Shown here: in pieces, positions 53,085 to 64,000 of the stretch
Numbering within the stretch: position 1 is the first letter of the stretch
Layout of the letters: each line of letters begins with the position of its first letter
NCBI RefSeq assembly: GCF_012062845.1
Contig: NZ_WWNB01000003.1
Coordinates: 1-64,000 of the forward strand
Source of the DNA: Halomonas salinarum
GTDB taxonomy: Bacteria; Pseudomonadota; Gammaproteobacteria; Pseudomonadales; Halomonadaceae
Direction of reading: 5' to 3'
DNA: 64,000 nt
Notes under the pieces: generated by a model
What the model was told of the DNA's origin: nothing
Databases searched by the model: none
The model's input: only the letters and a program-made list of their open reading frames with translations
Program-made: the position numbers and the translations under genes

Positions 53085-53669
53085 ATGAGCATGATGGATC
53101 GTGAGTTTCGCCGTCAGATGGGAGACGTTCATCCTATTGCCAAGGGGAGGGATAGAGCGGATGTGAGCCATCGAAGCAAGGGGCCGAACGAGGCACAGCA
53201 AGCTCGACGCCATGCAGCACAGCAATTAAATGAGCAGGGCAATTTTCTATCTGATGATTTTGTGGAACTGGTGGGGTCTCATGATCCGCTGGAGTATCGG
53301 CGTGATGGTATTCAGTTGGGTGTAGTGGAGCGCCTTCGTCATGGCGGTTATGCTCCCGAGGCTCACTTGCATCTGCAGCGTCGTCCATTATCGGAATGTC
53401 GCCGCGAGCTGTTCGGCTTCATTCGGGATGCGCATGAGCAAGGATTACGCTCCTTGATGGTGGTTCATGGGCGAGGGCGCGAGGATGAGAGTTCGGCTAA
53501 TATACTGCGTTCCTACCTGGCCAAGTGGCTGGCTCAGTTTGACGACGTCCAGGCCTTTGCCTCTGCACCCGCGTCTCAGGGTGGCCTCGGGGCAACTCTG
53601 GTCATGTTGAGGAAGTCAGAGCGAGCAAGAGCCAACAACCGTGAGCGCCAACAGAAGCGGCGCGGATGA
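53085..53669 (+). CDS. Smr-domain protein (SmrA type)
   Basis: Protein of 194 residues. A basic N-terminus is followed by LHLQRRPLSECRRELFGFI (Smr start, with LHLxR motif), then LMVVHGRGRED and LVMLRKSERA near the end. Smr proteins are nucleases or nucleic-acid binders. ATG 53085 is chosen with GGAG 8 bases upstream; a GTG at 53067 is possible. It is followed by a clear terminator. Confidence 0.82.
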   Translation: MSMMDREFRRQMGDVHPIAKGRDRADVSHRSKGPNEAQQARRHAAQQLNEQGNFLSDDFVELVGSHDPLEYRRDGIQLGVVERLRHGGYAPEAHLHLQRRPLSECRRELFGFIRDAHEQGLRSLMVVHGRGREDESSANILRSYLAKWLAQFDDVQAFASAPASQGGLGATLVMLRKSERARANNRERQQKRRG

Positions 53670-53693
53670 GGTTACTGGCCGTTGACATAAAAC

Positions 53694-53723
53694 GCCAAGG
53701 CCCGGTTTAAACCGGGCCTTGGC
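53694..53723. terminator. terminator between smr and the DUF934 gene
   Basis: GCCAAGGCCCGG and CCGGGCCTTGGC form a perfect 12-base stem with a 6-base loop (TTTAAA). It lies between two convergent genes. Confidence 0.82.
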
Positions 53724-53763
53724 AGAATGGCTGTCGACGAGCATCAGTCGAGTGAAAGCGGTG

Positions 53764-54282
53764 TTAGGGCTGGTTGCCTTCGCGCAGCCGACGCTCGAAT
53801 AACGCCTCCTGGGTATCGACACCAGGCTGATAACTCACGCTGAACGCCCCCAGGGCACGCTGAGCGTCATCCAGGCGCTGGTCATCGCGCAACGCGAGCG
53901 CATCGAAGCCACAGCGGCTCATGTAATAGAGCTGATCGACCAAGACGTCGCCAATGGCGCGGATCTCACCCTGATAGCCGTAACGTTCACGCAGCAGTCG
54001 GGCGAGGGTATAGCCACGGCCATCAGTAAAGGCGGGAAAATCGATGGCAATCCGCGGGGATGCCATCAACTTCTCAGCAAGCTCGCCATTAAGCTCTGTA
54101 TCACTAGGTAGCCAGGGCGCCAAGCCATCATCGTCACTGGCATCAAGCCACAACGTCAGCGGTACGATCGCCGGGCGCGCCTGGGGCAGGGTCTCGCTGT
54201 CCCGGGAAAGCGACCAGGTGTCGGTTTCCGGCTCGCCCAGTTTGAGCAGCGTCTGGGCCAGCGTTAGCTGTTGATCAGGCAT
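53764..54282 (-). CDS. DUF934 family protein
   Basis: Protein of 172 residues, typical of the DUF934 family that follows cysI. Visible are LWLDASDD, FPAFTDGRGYTLARLLRERYGYQG, RAIGDVLVDQLYYMSRCGFDAL and a C-terminal FSVSYQPG. Its role is likely in siroheme sulfite reduction, possibly as a partner of CysI. The ATG overlaps the cysI stop by 8 bases. Confidence 0.82.
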   Translation of the reverse strand: MPDQQLTLAQTLLKLGEPETDTWSLSRDSETLPQARPAIVPLTLWLDASDDDGLAPWLPSDTELNGELAEKLMASPRIAIDFPAFTDGRGYTLARLLRERYGYQGEIRAIGDVLVDQLYYMSRCGFDALALRDDQRLDDAQRALGAFSVSYQPGVDTQEALFERRLREGNQP

Positions 54283-55927
54283 AGACCCGCTCCTTGAAAG
54301 GTTTGATCCCGATGCGACGATAGGTATCGAGAAAGCGTTCATCGTCGTGACGCGTCTCGACGTATACCTTGAGTACCTTATCGATGACGTCCGGAACATC
54401 TTCGCGATTGAAGGACGGCCCGAGGATCTTGCCAAGCGAGGCATCGTCGGTGGAGTTGCCGCCAAGCGAAACCTGGTAGTACTCCTCACCTTTCTTGTCG
54501 ACACCCAGGATGCCGATGTGACCCACATGGTGGTGACCGCAGGCATTCATGCAGCCGGAAATATTCAGATCCAGCGGTCCCAGGTCATACAGGAAATCCA
54601 GATCCTCGAAACGCTCCTGCAGGGCCTGAGCGATGGGAATCGACACGGCATTGGCCAGGCCACAGAAGTCACCACCCGGGCAGCAGATGATGTCGTTGAG
54701 GGTGCCAACGGTGGGGTTGGCCATCCCCAGGTCGTCCAGCGCCTGCCAAAGGGCTTCCAGTTGATCCACGGGGACGTCTGAAAGCACGAGGTTTTGCTCG
54801 TGAGTCACGCGAACCTCGCCGAAGCTGAAGCGATCGGCGAGATCGGCCACGGCTTCCATCTGGTCGGACGTCACATCGCCGGGAGCCAATTCACGACGCT
54901 TGAGCGACAGCGTCACCGCCTTGTAACCCGGCACCTTGTGGTCAGTGACGTTGTTGGTCACGAAGCGAGCGAGGGCGCGGTCGTCTTGGCGCTTTTGCTC
55001 ATAGGCCGCGATAGCTTCGTCGCTGACCGGGCGACGCTCGGGCTCCGGAAAGTGAGACTTGGCAGCTTCTACGGCAGCCGGTGTCAAGGTCTGTGGCCCA
55101 TCCTTGAGGTGTTGCCACTCGGCATCGACGCGACGGCGGAATTCCTCAATGCCCAGTGCTTTAACAAGAATCTTGATGCGAGCCTTGAACTTGTTATCGC
55201 GGCGACCGAACTGATTATAAACGCGCACGCACGCCTCAAGGTAGGTCAGCAGATGCTTCCAGGGAAGGTCATCACAGACGACATCGCCGATCATCGGCGT
55301 ACGACCCAGGCCGCCTCCTGCCAGAACGCGCACACGGACTTCGCCTTCAGCATCGCGCCACATGCGCAGTCCAATGTCGTGGACCTGAATAGCGGCCCGG
55401 TCAGCGCTTGCGCCACTGACCGCAATCTTGAACTTGCGGGGCAGGTAGGCGAACTCGGGATGCAGCGTTGACCATTGGCGAATCAGCTCACACCAGGGGC
55501 GCGGGTCTTCGACTTCATCGGCGGCAATGCCCGCAAACTGGTCGCTGGTGGTATTGCGAATACAGTTGCCACTTGTCTGGATCGCATGCATCTGCACCTC
55601 GGCCAGTTCAGCGAGGATATCGGGAACTGTTTCGACGGCAGGCCAGTTGAGCTGCAAGTTCTGACGGGTACTGAAATGACCGTATTCCCGATCATAACGC
55701 CGCGCGATCGACGCCAAGCGACGTAGCTGATCGCTTGACAGCATGCCGTAGGGGATCGCGATACGCAGCATCGGCGCATATTTCTGTAGGTAGAGACCGT
55801 TCTGGAGGCGCAGCGGGCGGAATTCCTCTTCGCCCAGGCGGCCATCAAGGTAGCGGTCCATCTGGTCACGGAACTGGGTGACCCGCTCATCGACGAGGGT
55901 CTGGTCGTAGTTGTCGTACCGATACAT
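54275..55927 (-). CDS. cysI: sulfite reductase hemoprotein (CysI-like)
   Basis: Siroheme/[4Fe-4S] reductase of 550 residues that reduces sulfite (or nitrite) in assimilation. The cluster ligands are seen as CCPGGDFC and NISGCMNACGHHHVGH. The first half has TRQNLQLNW and the substrate-binding region GNCIRNTTSDQFAG. The family also includes nitrite reductases; the DUF934 neighbour favours sulfite. No cysJ flavoprotein is adjacent, so electrons may come from ferredoxin. Confidence 0.88.
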   Translation of the reverse strand: MYRYDNYDQTLVDERVTQFRDQMDRYLDGRLGEEEFRPLRLQNGLYLQKYAPMLRIAIPYGMLSSDQLRRLASIARRYDREYGHFSTRQNLQLNWPAVETVPDILAELAEVQMHAIQTSGNCIRNTTSDQFAGIAADEVEDPRPWCELIRQWSTLHPEFAYLPRKFKIAVSGASADRAAIQVHDIGLRMWRDAEGEVRVRVLAGGGLGRTPMIGDVVCDDLPWKHLLTYLEACVRVYNQFGRRDNKFKARIKILVKALGIEEFRRRVDAEWQHLKDGPQTLTPAAVEAAKSHFPEPERRPVSDEAIAAYEQKRQDDRALARFVTNNVTDHKVPGYKAVTLSLKRRELAPGDVTSDQMEAVADLADRFSFGEVRVTHEQNLVLSDVPVDQLEALWQALDDLGMANPTVGTLNDIICCPGGDFCGLANAVSIPIAQALQERFEDLDFLYDLGPLDLNISGCMNACGHHHVGHIGILGVDKKGEEYYQVSLGGNSTDDASLGKILGPSFNREDVPDVIDKVLKVYVETRHDDERFLDTYRRIGIKPFKERVYA

Positions 55928-56165
55928 TCAGTCGTGTCCTGCTGGTCAGGGCGTGATGAAGGAGTTGTGCCTTTTATCGGCGACCATACTCCTAACCTTA
56001 TATTCTATGAAAGAATAAATGTTCATAGTTTTTGATTAATTTGTTATTAGGCGTGAGCCATTCACGTGCCGATGGTGGTTCGTGGGAACCTCTCAGGCGC
56101 CTGCTCCTGCCTATCTGTGCGTCATGATAACAAGACGAAGGCCTGGAATGGTGGCCATGTCATCG
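55928..56165. other. intergenic, cysI promoter region
   Basis: About 240 bases without a gene, A/T-rich between 55990 and 56050. It probably carries the cysI promoter on the minus strand. No known operator is seen. Confidence 0.35.
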
Positions 56166-57482
56166 TCATAAAGCCAGTCGTTGCCAGTGGCGACGGTGCC
56201 AAATCAGCGCAAAGCCCAGCGAGTTCAGGCAGCGATAGCCGAGTTGAACCCACCAGATGCCCAGCAAGCCGTAACCCAATCCCACGCCGACCCACCAGGC
56301 GAGAGGGAGAAAAACCAGCCACTGCATCGTCAGTGTCATCACCATCACCGTGCGGTTGGCACCTGCGCCAAGCAGCGCCTGCCCAAGCACCAGTGCACAG
56401 GCATCCAATACGATCATCAGTGCCGTCAACTGCAGCGGCAGATGACCTAATGCCACCAGGGCGGGGTCGCGCAGGAAGATACCTAGCACTGCATCGGGGA
56501 ATAGCAGCATCGGCAGTGCGAGTACCGCCAGGCACATCCAGGCGATGCGCACCACATCCCAGCCCCAGCGGTGGGCGTCCTGATTCGATTGTTGCCCCAT
56601 CGCCTGACCGACCAGGCTCATTGCTGCTACCCCGAGGCCGACACCGGGAAGGATCAGCAACAATGAGAGATTCACCAGCACATGACCGACCGCCACACTG
56701 GCCGTGTTCAGCTGACCAAGGATCCAGAACAGTACCGTATAGCCGCCTGCGAACCAGATTTGCTGAAAGGAATGCGGGGCCGCCAGACGCAGAGTGGTAA
56801 GCATGGTGCCAGCAGGATGGCCGAAAATCGGCGCGGCATGGCGATGCGTGTAGCTAGCCCATAGGATTAGTCCGAGCAGCAAGGAGAGGCTGGTACCTGC
56901 ACCTGCCCCAGCAGCACCCAGCGCAGGCAGACCCGCGTAGCCAAAAATCAGCCCGACGCTTGTGAGTATGTTGACCCCGTGCATGATCAAGATGATGCGA
57001 AGGTAAATGCCGGTCTGCTGAACGCCGTTCCAGTAACCTCGAAAGCAGAAGATCATGGCAACCGCCACCAGAGAGACCACGCGCCAGCGAAAGTACTCGA
57101 CTGCCTGGCTGTGGACGCCCGGATCCGAGTTGATCAAGCCAAGCAGTGCCGGGGCTTGCCACATGCACAGCACCGTCAGTGGCAGCGCCAGCGCCAGGGC
57201 AATCGCCAGACCGGCATGCAGGGCATCGGTACGGTTGTACCAGTCCCGCTCACCATGACGCCGAGCGGTCTGTGCCTGCACACCAGATGACAAGCCGAAC
57301 ACCAGAGCAGTGACCATGAACATGGCATAACCGCCAATGCCGACACCGGCAAGCGCCGTTTCACCGAGCGAACCGACAAGGGCAGCATCGATGAGATTGA
57401 GCAGGCTTTGCGACAGCATGCCAGCAATGATCGGCAGCGCTAACTTGAGGATGATATTGCGTCGCGAGGGCTCGGGCAGCAT
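56166..57482 (-). CDS. MATE family efflux transporter
   Basis: Integral membrane protein of 438 residues with about twelve hydrophobic segments, the usual MATE plan. Family patterns are PIIAGMLSQSLLNLIDAALVGSLG and LVFGLSSGVQAQTARRHGE. It resembles NorM/DinF exporters and is likely driven by Na+ or H+; the substrate is unknown. It lies downstream of metH, separated by a terminator-like hairpin. Confidence 0.85.
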   Translation of the reverse strand: MLPEPSRRNIILKLALPIIAGMLSQSLLNLIDAALVGSLGETALAGVGIGGYAMFMVTALVFGLSSGVQAQTARRHGERDWYNRTDALHAGLAIALALALPLTVLCMWQAPALLGLINSDPGVHSQAVEYFRWRVVSLVAVAMIFCFRGYWNGVQQTGIYLRIILIMHGVNILTSVGLIFGYAGLPALGAAGAGAGTSLSLLLGLILWASYTHRHAAPIFGHPAGTMLTTLRLAAPHSFQQIWFAGGYTVLFWILGQLNTASVAVGHVLVNLSLLLILPGVGLGVAAMSLVGQAMGQQSNQDAHRWGWDVVRIAWMCLAVLALPMLLFPDAVLGIFLRDPALVALGHLPLQLTALMIVLDACALVLGQALLGAGANRTVMVMTLTMQWLVFLPLAWWVGVGLGYGLLGIWWVQLGYRCLNSLGFALIWHRRHWQRLAL

Positions 57483-57505
57483 GCCGTCTTCCGATCAAGT
57501 GAGAA

Positions 57506-57526
57506 AGCCCACCGCCAGGGTGGGCT
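57506..57526 (-). terminator. hairpin between metH and the MATE gene
   Basis: AGCCCACC and GGTGGGCT pair over 8 bases with a 5-base loop. On the minus strand it is followed by TTCTCAC, so it is a weak candidate terminator for metH. Confidence 0.5.
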
Positions 57527-57582
57527 AAAGGGTACATCGAAGGAGAGTGAGTGGCGGCCGATAAAGATCAGTTCATGCGCTT

Positions 57583-61302
<3,720 letters not shown>

Positions 61303-61529
61303 GATTCGGGGCGGTCTCCAGCGTGAGTCGCGTCTTATACTGTGTCGAGCAGGTCAGGATATCGAGGGCTCGGTTTTGCGCGTTAGCTTACCAGAAAGGC
61401 GGCAGAGACGGGCAGCGCCAAGTGGAGTCGATGTTGGATGCCTGAGTATTTCACTCGGGATTGTTTCGGCACTCACTTTTCCTTAACATGAAAGGCAAAT
61501 TCGACCTTTCGAATCAGGAATAGCGTCCC
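61303..61529. other. divergent region between metH and nfuA
   Basis: About 230 bases without a gene. Promoters for both genes must lie here; no riboswitch, operator or hairpin was recognised. Confidence 0.35.
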
Positions 61530-62120
61530 ATGAGTCAGAGCATCCAGATTACAGACAGTGCCCAGGGCTATCTCGCCGAACTGCTTGAAAAGCAGAATGT
61601 CGAAGGCATCGCCGTGCGTATCTTCATCACCCAGCCGGGTACGCCCTATGCAGAGACCTGCCTGGCATATTCCCGCCCGGGCGAGGAAGAGCCGACCGAC
61701 GAGAAACTTGACCTCGACAAGATCACGGTCTTCCTCGATAAGAACAGTGTACCGTTTCTCGACGAAGCCGTTGTCGATTTCAATGCCGACCGCATGGGTG
61801 GGCAACTGACCATCAAGGCGCCCAACGCCAAGATGCCCAAGGTCAATGCCGACAGCCCTCTCGAAGACCGTGTCAATTACGTGCTTTACAGTGAGATCAA
61901 TCCCGGGCTTGCTGCCCATGGCGGTGAAGTCAAGCTGACGCAGCTTACTGAAGACAGTGTCGCCGTGCTGGCATTTGGTGGTGGTTGCCAGGGCTGTGCT
62001 GCCGTCGACCTGACGCTCAAGGACGGCGTTGAAAAGACCCTTCTCGAGCGGATCCCTGAGCTCTCCGGCATCCGTGATGTTACCGATCACAGCGATACCA
62101 GTCAGGCTTACTACCGCTAA
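61530..62120 (+). CDS. nfuA: Fe-S biogenesis protein NfuA
   Basis: Scaffold protein of 196 residues that carries a [4Fe-4S] cluster to target enzymes. The N-terminal A-type-like half (about 1-100) starts [18 protein letters not shown]; the C-terminal Nfu domain has the cluster motif CQGC in [15 protein letters not shown]. coli NfuA is 191 residues. It is divergent from metH and followed by a strong hairpin. Confidence 0.91.
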   Translation: MSQSIQITDSAQGYLAELLEKQNVEGIAVRIFITQPGTPYAETCLAYSRPGEEEPTDEKLDLDKITVFLDKNSVPFLDEAVVDFNADRMGGQLTIKAPNAKMPKVNADSPLEDRVNYVLYSEINPGLAAHGGEVKLTQLTEDSVAVLAFGGGCQGCAAVDLTLKDGVEKTLLERIPELSGIRDVTDHSDTSQAYYR

Positions 62121-62180
62121 GCATGCGGCGCGGAGTTCAGTGCCCCCTCGGGGTTGCCCAGGACTCGCTACCGCATTGAC

Positions 62181-62214
62181 ACAAGACGGGCGCCCATTGG
62201 CGCCCGTCTTGTGT
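62181..62214. terminator. bidirectional terminator between nfuA and the KfrA-like gene
   Basis: CACAAGACGGGCGCC and GGCGCCCGTCTTGTG form a perfect 15-base stem with a 4-base loop (CATT). It lies between the convergent nfuA and KfrA-like genes. Confidence 0.85.
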
Positions 62215-62215
62215 T

Positions 62216-63181
62216 TCAGTAAATAAAGGGCGGTAGAGGCGTATTAGCCAGCCGCGCTTGTGTTTCGAGCAGCCGTTTCTTTAGCGTCTCGATTTCCCCA
62301 TCCTTTTCTTCCAGTCGATGCTCAAGGCGTTCCTGCTCGCGCCTTCTCTCCCGATCCTGTTCTTTGCGTTGCTCTAGCTCCCAGCTTGCCTCGCGTTCCC
62401 GTTGCCGGTAATCAGCCAACTGCGTACGTTGCTCCTGCAGCTGCTTGTCGAGGCTTTCATTGCGGGCCTCAAGTTGCGCCTGTCGGGTGCCATGCTGCTT
62501 GTCGGCGTTCTGACGCTCCTGCCTGACATCGTCCAGCAGGCTCATTAGACGGGCTTCGGCAGCTTCGTTGCGCTGTTCTTCTTGCTGCAGACGCGTTTGA
62601 TAGTCGGCATCACGTGCCACCAGCTCTTCCTGATGCTGGGTGCTCAGCGCCTCGTTGCGCTCTTGAAGTCGTGTGAGCTCCTTGCTGAGCTGCTGAACCC
62701 GCTGCAAGGCTTTTGCCTCGCGATCCGCGAGGGCATCGCGCTCGGCTTGGCAACTGGCAAGGGTGGCACTCTGTTCCTCCAGTCGTGACTGGGCCTTGGC
62801 TAGATGATCGGCGATTGCTGATTCACGTTGGCCGGCATCTTCTGCTCGGCGCTCACTTTCCCGACTGGCCTCCAGGGCGGTGGTGACGCGCTGTTCAGCC
62901 TCCTGACGATAGAGCGCCAAGCTCTCGGTAGCGGCTTCCTGCGCCTGTCGCCACAACTCAAGCGTCAGCGTCTGCAAGGCTTCGGGTAGCTCCTGAGGCG
63001 GGGGCTGGTCTCGGTTTTCGTCACGCTCTATTCGCCACAGGCGTAAATGCTCGCTGATGGTCGTAAAGCTGCCGGTGCCCAACACTTCGCGAATGCGTTG
63101 CACACTCGGCGTGTCTCCACGGCTCATCAGGGTATGAATCGCCCGCTGCACATCCTCGTACTGCACACCGCTTCGCGCCAT
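62216..63181 (-). CDS. KfrA-like coiled-coil DNA-binding protein
   Basis: Protein of 321 residues. The N-terminal KfrA_N-type domain (about 5-60) has GVQYEDVQRAIHTLMSRGDTPSVQRI and LGTGSFTTISEHLRLW, a DNA-binding fold. The rest (about 70-310) is one long coiled coil rich in Glu, Gln, Arg and Ala. KfrA of plasmid RK2 autoregulates and aids stability and segregation. Here it diverges from a tyrosine recombinase across a palindrome-bearing intergenic region, so it may control that recombinase. Confidence 0.75.
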   Translation of the reverse strand: MARSGVQYEDVQRAIHTLMSRGDTPSVQRIREVLGTGSFTTISEHLRLWRIERDENRDQPPPQELPEALQTLTLELWRQAQEAATESLALYRQEAEQRVTTALEASRESERRAEDAGQRESAIADHLAKAQSRLEEQSATLASCQAERDALADREAKALQRVQQLSKELTRLQERNEALSTQHQEELVARDADYQTRLQQEEQRNEAAEARLMSLLDDVRQERQNADKQHGTRQAQLEARNESLDKQLQEQRTQLADYRQREREASWELEQRKEQDRERRREQERLEHRLEEKDGEIETLKKRLLETQARLANTPLPPFIY

Positions 63182-63564
63182 GACGCCTCTCTCCTCCGTT
63201 GTATCGACTCACCGCCTGAGTGGCCTGGTGTCCATTGCCTTCTGTCGGCATTCAGATGCCTAGGTTTCTGGATATTTAGCCATATTAGCGCCAATCGGGG
63301 CATCAATAAAGGAAATTACATATTACGTTTTACGTAATTTTATTTATCCTATGGCGTATAAATTCATGATTACGCGGCTTATCTTGATTTATAGCACCTG
63401 TAGCAGCGACAATGACTCAACAGGCGGCAAGGTGAATGCCTGATGAGAAGGCGTCACCGCTAAGTTGGCAGTAAGTTGACCGAAAAGTAGTAAAAAGCGG
63501 ATAAAACAAAGGGAAATGGCCGTAAATAGAGAAATATCCTAAAGGCCAGCACGAGGAGCGTTAG
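63182..63564. promoter_or_regulatory. A/T-rich divergent region between the KfrA-like and recombinase genes
   Basis: About 380 bases with low G+C and no gene. It holds the palindrome at 63322-63338 and must carry promoters in both directions. Any recombination site for the recombinase could also lie here, but no pair of arms is obvious. Confidence 0.45.
63322..63338. promoter_or_regulatory. palindrome upstream of the KfrA-like gene
   Basis: ATTACGTTTTACGTAAT has perfect 7-base arms (ATTACGT and ACGTAAT) around TTT. It is 141 bases upstream of the KfrA-like start. Possible operator for that protein. Confidence 0.45.
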
Positions 63565-64000
63565 GTGACAGAGGAACATTGGCCGCCACAGGCACAGCAG
63601 CCGCCAGTCACGTATGAGAGCAGGGCAGCGACACTTGCCGATAGCGTACGGATTTCTGCTACCAGTGATGTGGAAGCCGTCTCTGCCTGGTTAGAGGAAT
63701 ATCAGGATAGTGCTCAGACCTTCCGCGCCTATCGCAAGGAAGCGGAGCGACTGTTGCTATGGCTCGACAGCCAGGGACTGACACTGGCAACGCTTCGACG
63801 GGACGGGCTGGATGCATTTGAAGCGTTTCTGTCTGATCCACGGCCTGCCACGCGCTGGATAGGACCACCCAGGCCACGCCAAGCTGACGACTGGCGTCCC
63901 TTCCGGCGCCCGCTCTCGGCGTCGAGCCGTCGCCAGAGCCTGGTGATCCTGCAGGGCTTATATAGCTGGCTGGTTGAGGCGGGGTGGGTGGACCATAATC
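63565..64000 (+). CDS. tyrosine recombinase, N-terminal part (runs off the window)
   Basis: At least 145 codons are present. The start is a GTG with GAGGAG upstream. The core-binding (SAM-like) domain is clear: AVSAWLEEYQDSAQTFRAYR and KEAERLLLWLDSQGL, then SSRRQSLVILQGLYSWLVEAG. The catalytic domain with Arg, His and Tyr lies beyond the window. It may be a phage- or island-type integrase, or a chromosomal recombinase that travels with the KfrA-like gene. Confidence 0.82.
   Translation, partial: MTEEHWPPQAQQPPVTYESRAATLADSVRISATSDVEAVSAWLEEYQDSAQTFRAYRKEAERLLLWLDSQGLTLATLRRDGLDAFEAFLSDPRPATRWIGPPRPRQADDWRPFRRPLSASSRRQSLVILQGLYSWLVEAGWVDHN

Noticed and set aside
61303-61529. possible cobalamin or SAM riboswitch upstream of metH
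   Set aside because: No conserved B12-box or SAM-box sequence or matching fold was found.

Overview
The window looks like chromosomal DNA of a moderately halophilic gammaproteobacterium, most likely Halomonadaceae. This is inferred from gene content: Trk/Ktr-type K+ uptake, a ProVWX-type betaine importer, a PHA phasin, a Moco formate dehydrogenase island, AcuR/AcuI, NfuA, class-I CysI with DUF934, and MetH. No tRNA, rRNA or CRISPR array was recognised. The assignment rests on resemblance only; no search was run.

Layout. (1) 0.1-7.9 kb, minus strand: two potassium-uptake units, ktrA-ktrB-like and then trkH-kdpD-kdpE-trkA. The KdpD is short, lacks the N-terminal KdpD domain, and no kdpFABC is present. 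(2) 8.0-12.7 kb: an accessory strip with three small unassigned genes, a broken HepT-type toxin gene, fragments of IS30, IS630, IS701 and IS3 elements, a MITE-like element, a phasin gene with a palindromic operator, and a possible ISL3 scrap. (3) 12.9-17.6 kb, plus strand: an apparent three-gene operon encoding a GAF-PAS-LOV-GGDEF-EAL photoreceptor, a double-domain KaiC-like ATPase and a KaiB-like protein. It combines a blue-light sensor, c-di-GMP turnover and Kai-type timing proteins, and is the most interesting system here. (4) 17.6-25.7 kb: a zinc alcohol dehydrogenase, a two-gene RND pump, acuR and acuI with matching operators, and a lipoprotein. (5) 25.9-28.9 kb: a BI-1 family membrane protein, tusDCBE and acpH. 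(6) 28.9-40.8 kb: moeA, moaB and a DUF1244 gene, then a complete formate dehydrogenase island (catalytic, Fe-S and cytochrome b subunits, a small Tat protein, a TorD-like chaperone, a polyferredoxin, DUF3306, DUF3305) and divergent fdhD. (7) 41-45.7 kb: an XRE-cupin regulator, then a divergent pair of an HDAC-family deacetylase and a Pat-type acetyltransferase. (8) 45.9-49 kb: proVWX. (9) 49.1-62.1 kb: mostly housekeeping genes: pdxH, azlCD, DUF2069, wrbA, arsC-like, a membrane-anchored GGCT protein, smr, DUF934-cysI, MATE, metH, nfuA. (10) 62.2-64 kb: a KfrA-like coiled-coil DNA-binding protein divergent from a tyrosine recombinase that runs off the window.

How the parts fit: the K+ transporters and ProVWX are the two arms of osmoadaptation. 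moaB/moeA supply molybdenum cofactor for the formate dehydrogenase, and FdhD and the TorD-like protein mature it. The Kai/LOV operon, the Pat/deacetylase pair and the AcuR/AcuI unit are self-contained regulatory or stress modules. The sequence between 8.4 and 11.1 kb is degraded and has clearly been a landing site for mobile DNA.
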